Assembly (NCBI RefSeq): GCF_005281345.1
Contig: NZ_SZXJ01000078.1
Coordinates: 1 to 64,000, forward strand
Direction: 5' to 3'
DNA from: Citrobacter sp. wls619
GTDB taxonomy: Bacteria > Pseudomonadota > Gammaproteobacteria > Enterobacterales > Enterobacteriaceae
Length of the DNA: 64,000 nucleotides
Shown here: positions 62,856 to 64,000 of the stretch, piece after piece
Position numbering within the stretch: position 1 is the first letter of the stretch
How the letters are laid out: each line of letters starts with the position of its first letter
Made by a program: the position numbers and the translations under genes
Notes under the pieces: model-generated
Databases searched by the model: none
Seen by the model: only the letters and a program-made list of their open reading frames with translations
What the model was told of the DNA's origin: nothing

Positions 62856-62877
62856 TGAATTATCCCTGTCAATTATG

Positions 62878-62891
62878 TTGTTTTAGATCAA
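62878..62891 (+). promoter_or_regulatory. FNR-type site in the ttrS-ttrB divergent region
   Basis: TTGTT-TTAG-ATCAA matches the FNR consensus at nine of ten positions. In Salmonella ttrBCA needs FNR as well as TtrRS, so the site agrees with known regulation. It is about 143 bases before the ttrB start. Confidence 0.75.
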
Positions 62892-62905
62892 CAACAAGCC
62901 GGGTA

Positions 62906-62919
62906 TGTGGTTAACCACA
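62906..62919. promoter_or_regulatory. 14-bp palindrome, candidate TtrR operator
   Basis: TGTGGTTAACCACA is a perfect palindrome 14 bases after the FNR site and 114 before ttrB. LuxR-type regulators such as TtrR bind inverted repeats, so it is a natural candidate; no binding data are known to me. Confidence 0.45.
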
Positions 62920-63033
62920 ATAGAGTACCCCCATCACGATTTTTACACTGTAAATCATTGAGATTCTTTATTCATCACACGCAAATTAACGGCGTGACCA
63001 ATGTTTCGTTGTTGCATCGTGACGGGAGAAAAT

Positions 63034-63768
63034 ATGGACAGCAGTAAACGGCAGTTTCTCCAGCAACTGGGCATCCTGACCGCTGGCGCATCACTGGTTC
63101 CCCTGGCACAGGCCCAGTTTCCCTTTTCGCCTGAACGGCATGAAGGATCGCCTCAGCATCGCTACGGCATGCTGGTCGATCTGCGTCGGTGTATCGGCTG
63201 CCAGGCCTGCACCGTGAGTTGCGCGATTGAAAACCAGACGCCGCAAGGTGAGTTTCGTACCAGCGTGAATCAATATCAGGTGCAACTTGAAGGCCAGCAA
63301 AGCGTCACCAACGTCCTGCTGCCGCGCCTGTGCAACCATTGTGATAACCCCCCTTGCGTGCCGGTGTGCCCGGTGCAGGCTACCTTCCAGCGCGAAGATG
63401 GCATTGTGGTTGTCGACAACACCCGCTGTGTCGGCTGCGCCTACTGTGTGCAGGCCTGCCCATACGATGCACGGTTTATCAACCATGAAACGCAAACCGC
63501 TGATAAATGCACTTTTTGCGTTCATCGACTGGAGGCGGGCCTGCTCCCGGCCTGCGTCGAGTCGTGCGTTGGCGGCGCGCGCATCATCGGTGATATCAAA
63601 GATCCACACAGCCGGATTTCTCAAATGCTGCAGCAACATCATGACGCCATCAAGGTCCTGAAACCGGAAAGTGGCACCTCGCCGCACGTGTTCTATCTGG
63701 GCCTGGATGAGGCCTTTGTGACACCATTAATGGGGCGTGCCCAGCCCGCGCTCTGGCAGGAGGTTTAA
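63034..63768 (+). CDS. ttrB: TtrB, iron-sulfur subunit of tetrathionate reductase
   Basis: A 244-residue electron-transfer subunit with four cysteine groups (CIGCQACTVSC, CNHCDNPPCVPVC, CVGCAYCVQAC and CTFC with a later CVESC) for four [4Fe-4S] clusters. The Tat signal reads SSKRQFLQQLG, with Lys-Arg in place of Arg-Arg; this exception is known for Salmonella TtrB. The start at 63034 gives MDSSKRQFL after GGGAGAAA; a start at 63001 would extend the signal. It passes electrons from TtrC to the catalytic TtrA (not in the window). ttrC follows directly. Confidence 0.95.
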   Translation: MDSSKRQFLQQLGILTAGASLVPLAQAQFPFSPERHEGSPQHRYGMLVDLRRCIGCQACTVSCAIENQTPQGEFRTSVNQYQVQLEGQQSVTNVLLPRLCNHCDNPPCVPVCPVQATFQREDGIVVVDNTRCVGCAYCVQACPYDARFINHETQTADKCTFCVHRLEAGLLPACVESCVGGARIIGDIKDPHSRISQMLQQHHDAIKVLKPESGTSPHVFYLGLDEAFVTPLMGRAQPALWQEV

Positions 63769-64000
63769 ATGAACCCGACCCTGATTATCGAAGAGGTTCT
63801 GACGCATCCACAGGACGTAAGCTGGTTACCCTGGGCGGTGCAATATTTCTTTTTTATCGGCATTGCCGCCTGCGCGGCACTGTTTGCCTGCGTGCTCCAC
63901 TGGCGCAAAAAGGAGAGGCCGGAGTTAGAAAACCTCACGCTGCTGATAGCCCTGACCTGCGCGATTACCGCACCGTTGGCACTGACGGCTGATTTACACC
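63769..64000 (+). CDS. ttrC: TtrC, membrane quinol-oxidising subunit (partial)
   Basis: The first 77 residues of an NrfD/PsrC-type membrane protein: MNPTLIIEEVLTHPQDVSWL, then helices PWAVQYFFFIGIAACAALFACVL and LLIALTCAITAPLALTADL. It starts immediately after the ttrB stop codon and runs off the window. TtrC oxidises quinol in the inner membrane for tetrathionate reduction. ttrA is expected next. Confidence 0.92.
   Translation, partial: MNPTLIIEEVLTHPQDVSWLPWAVQYFFFIGIAACAALFACVLHWRKKERPELENLTLLIALTCAITAPLALTADLH

Overview
The window looks like chromosome of an enterobacterium, most probably Citrobacter or a close relative. The evidence is a tandem pair of tRNA-Val(GAC) genes, the ydhYVWXUT operon beside fumD (the same neighbourhood as in E. 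coli K-12), and a tetrathionate reductase locus (ttrRS-ttrBC) placed next to fumD. The species call is inference. No integrase, transposase, IS element, phage gene or CRISPR array was seen.

Left half (1-29 kb) is a mosaic of small functional modules with unrelated jobs. In order these are: an Lrp/LysE/BrnQ/PanB amino-acid and pantothenate group; a LysR/aspartate-racemase pair; a GNAT acetyltransferase; an AT-rich five-gene minus-strand cluster with a cytochrome P450, two Fe(II)-dependent oxygenases, an 81-residue basic peptide and a DUF6065-like protein; a GNAT/DUF1294/EamA group; a suppressor-of-copper-sensitivity type scsABC-dsbG operon; a LysR-centred redox or detoxification group of ten genes; and an emrE/GNAT group ending in a broken glutathione peroxidase. 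Eight copies or remnants of one short dispersed repeat lie between these modules, essentially one per boundary. A perfect 29-bp direct repeat lies at 14059 and at 28903, the second copy just upstream of the tRNA genes.

Middle (29-54 kb) holds metal uptake and polyamine catabolism. A TonB receptor, two periplasmic binding proteins, a FecCD-type permease and its ATPase form a minus-strand system. Two sites resembling the molybdate regulator ModE box lie upstream of the receptor and of the binding protein/permease genes, and a ModA-like protein is encoded convergently. This suggests molybdate or tungstate uptake through the outer membrane rather than iron uptake. Next comes a spermidine pathway: a GABA transaminase with a divergent MocR regulator, a tri-haem cytochrome c, a Tat-exported spermidine dehydrogenase, an NTF2-like protein and an aminobutyraldehyde dehydrogenase, followed by a GntR regulator with a soluble Cache-domain partner and an amino-acid permease. 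A LysR gene and a polar amino-acid ABC transporter complete this part.

Right end (54-64 kb) is the anaerobic part: the ydhTUXWVY operon with a perfect FNR site, fumD, ttrR, ttrS, ttrB and the start of ttrC. YdhV-type and Ttr enzymes depend on Mo/W-pterin cofactor. A third ModE-like site lies upstream of ydhY, so the metal-uptake system and the metalloenzymes may be jointly regulated.
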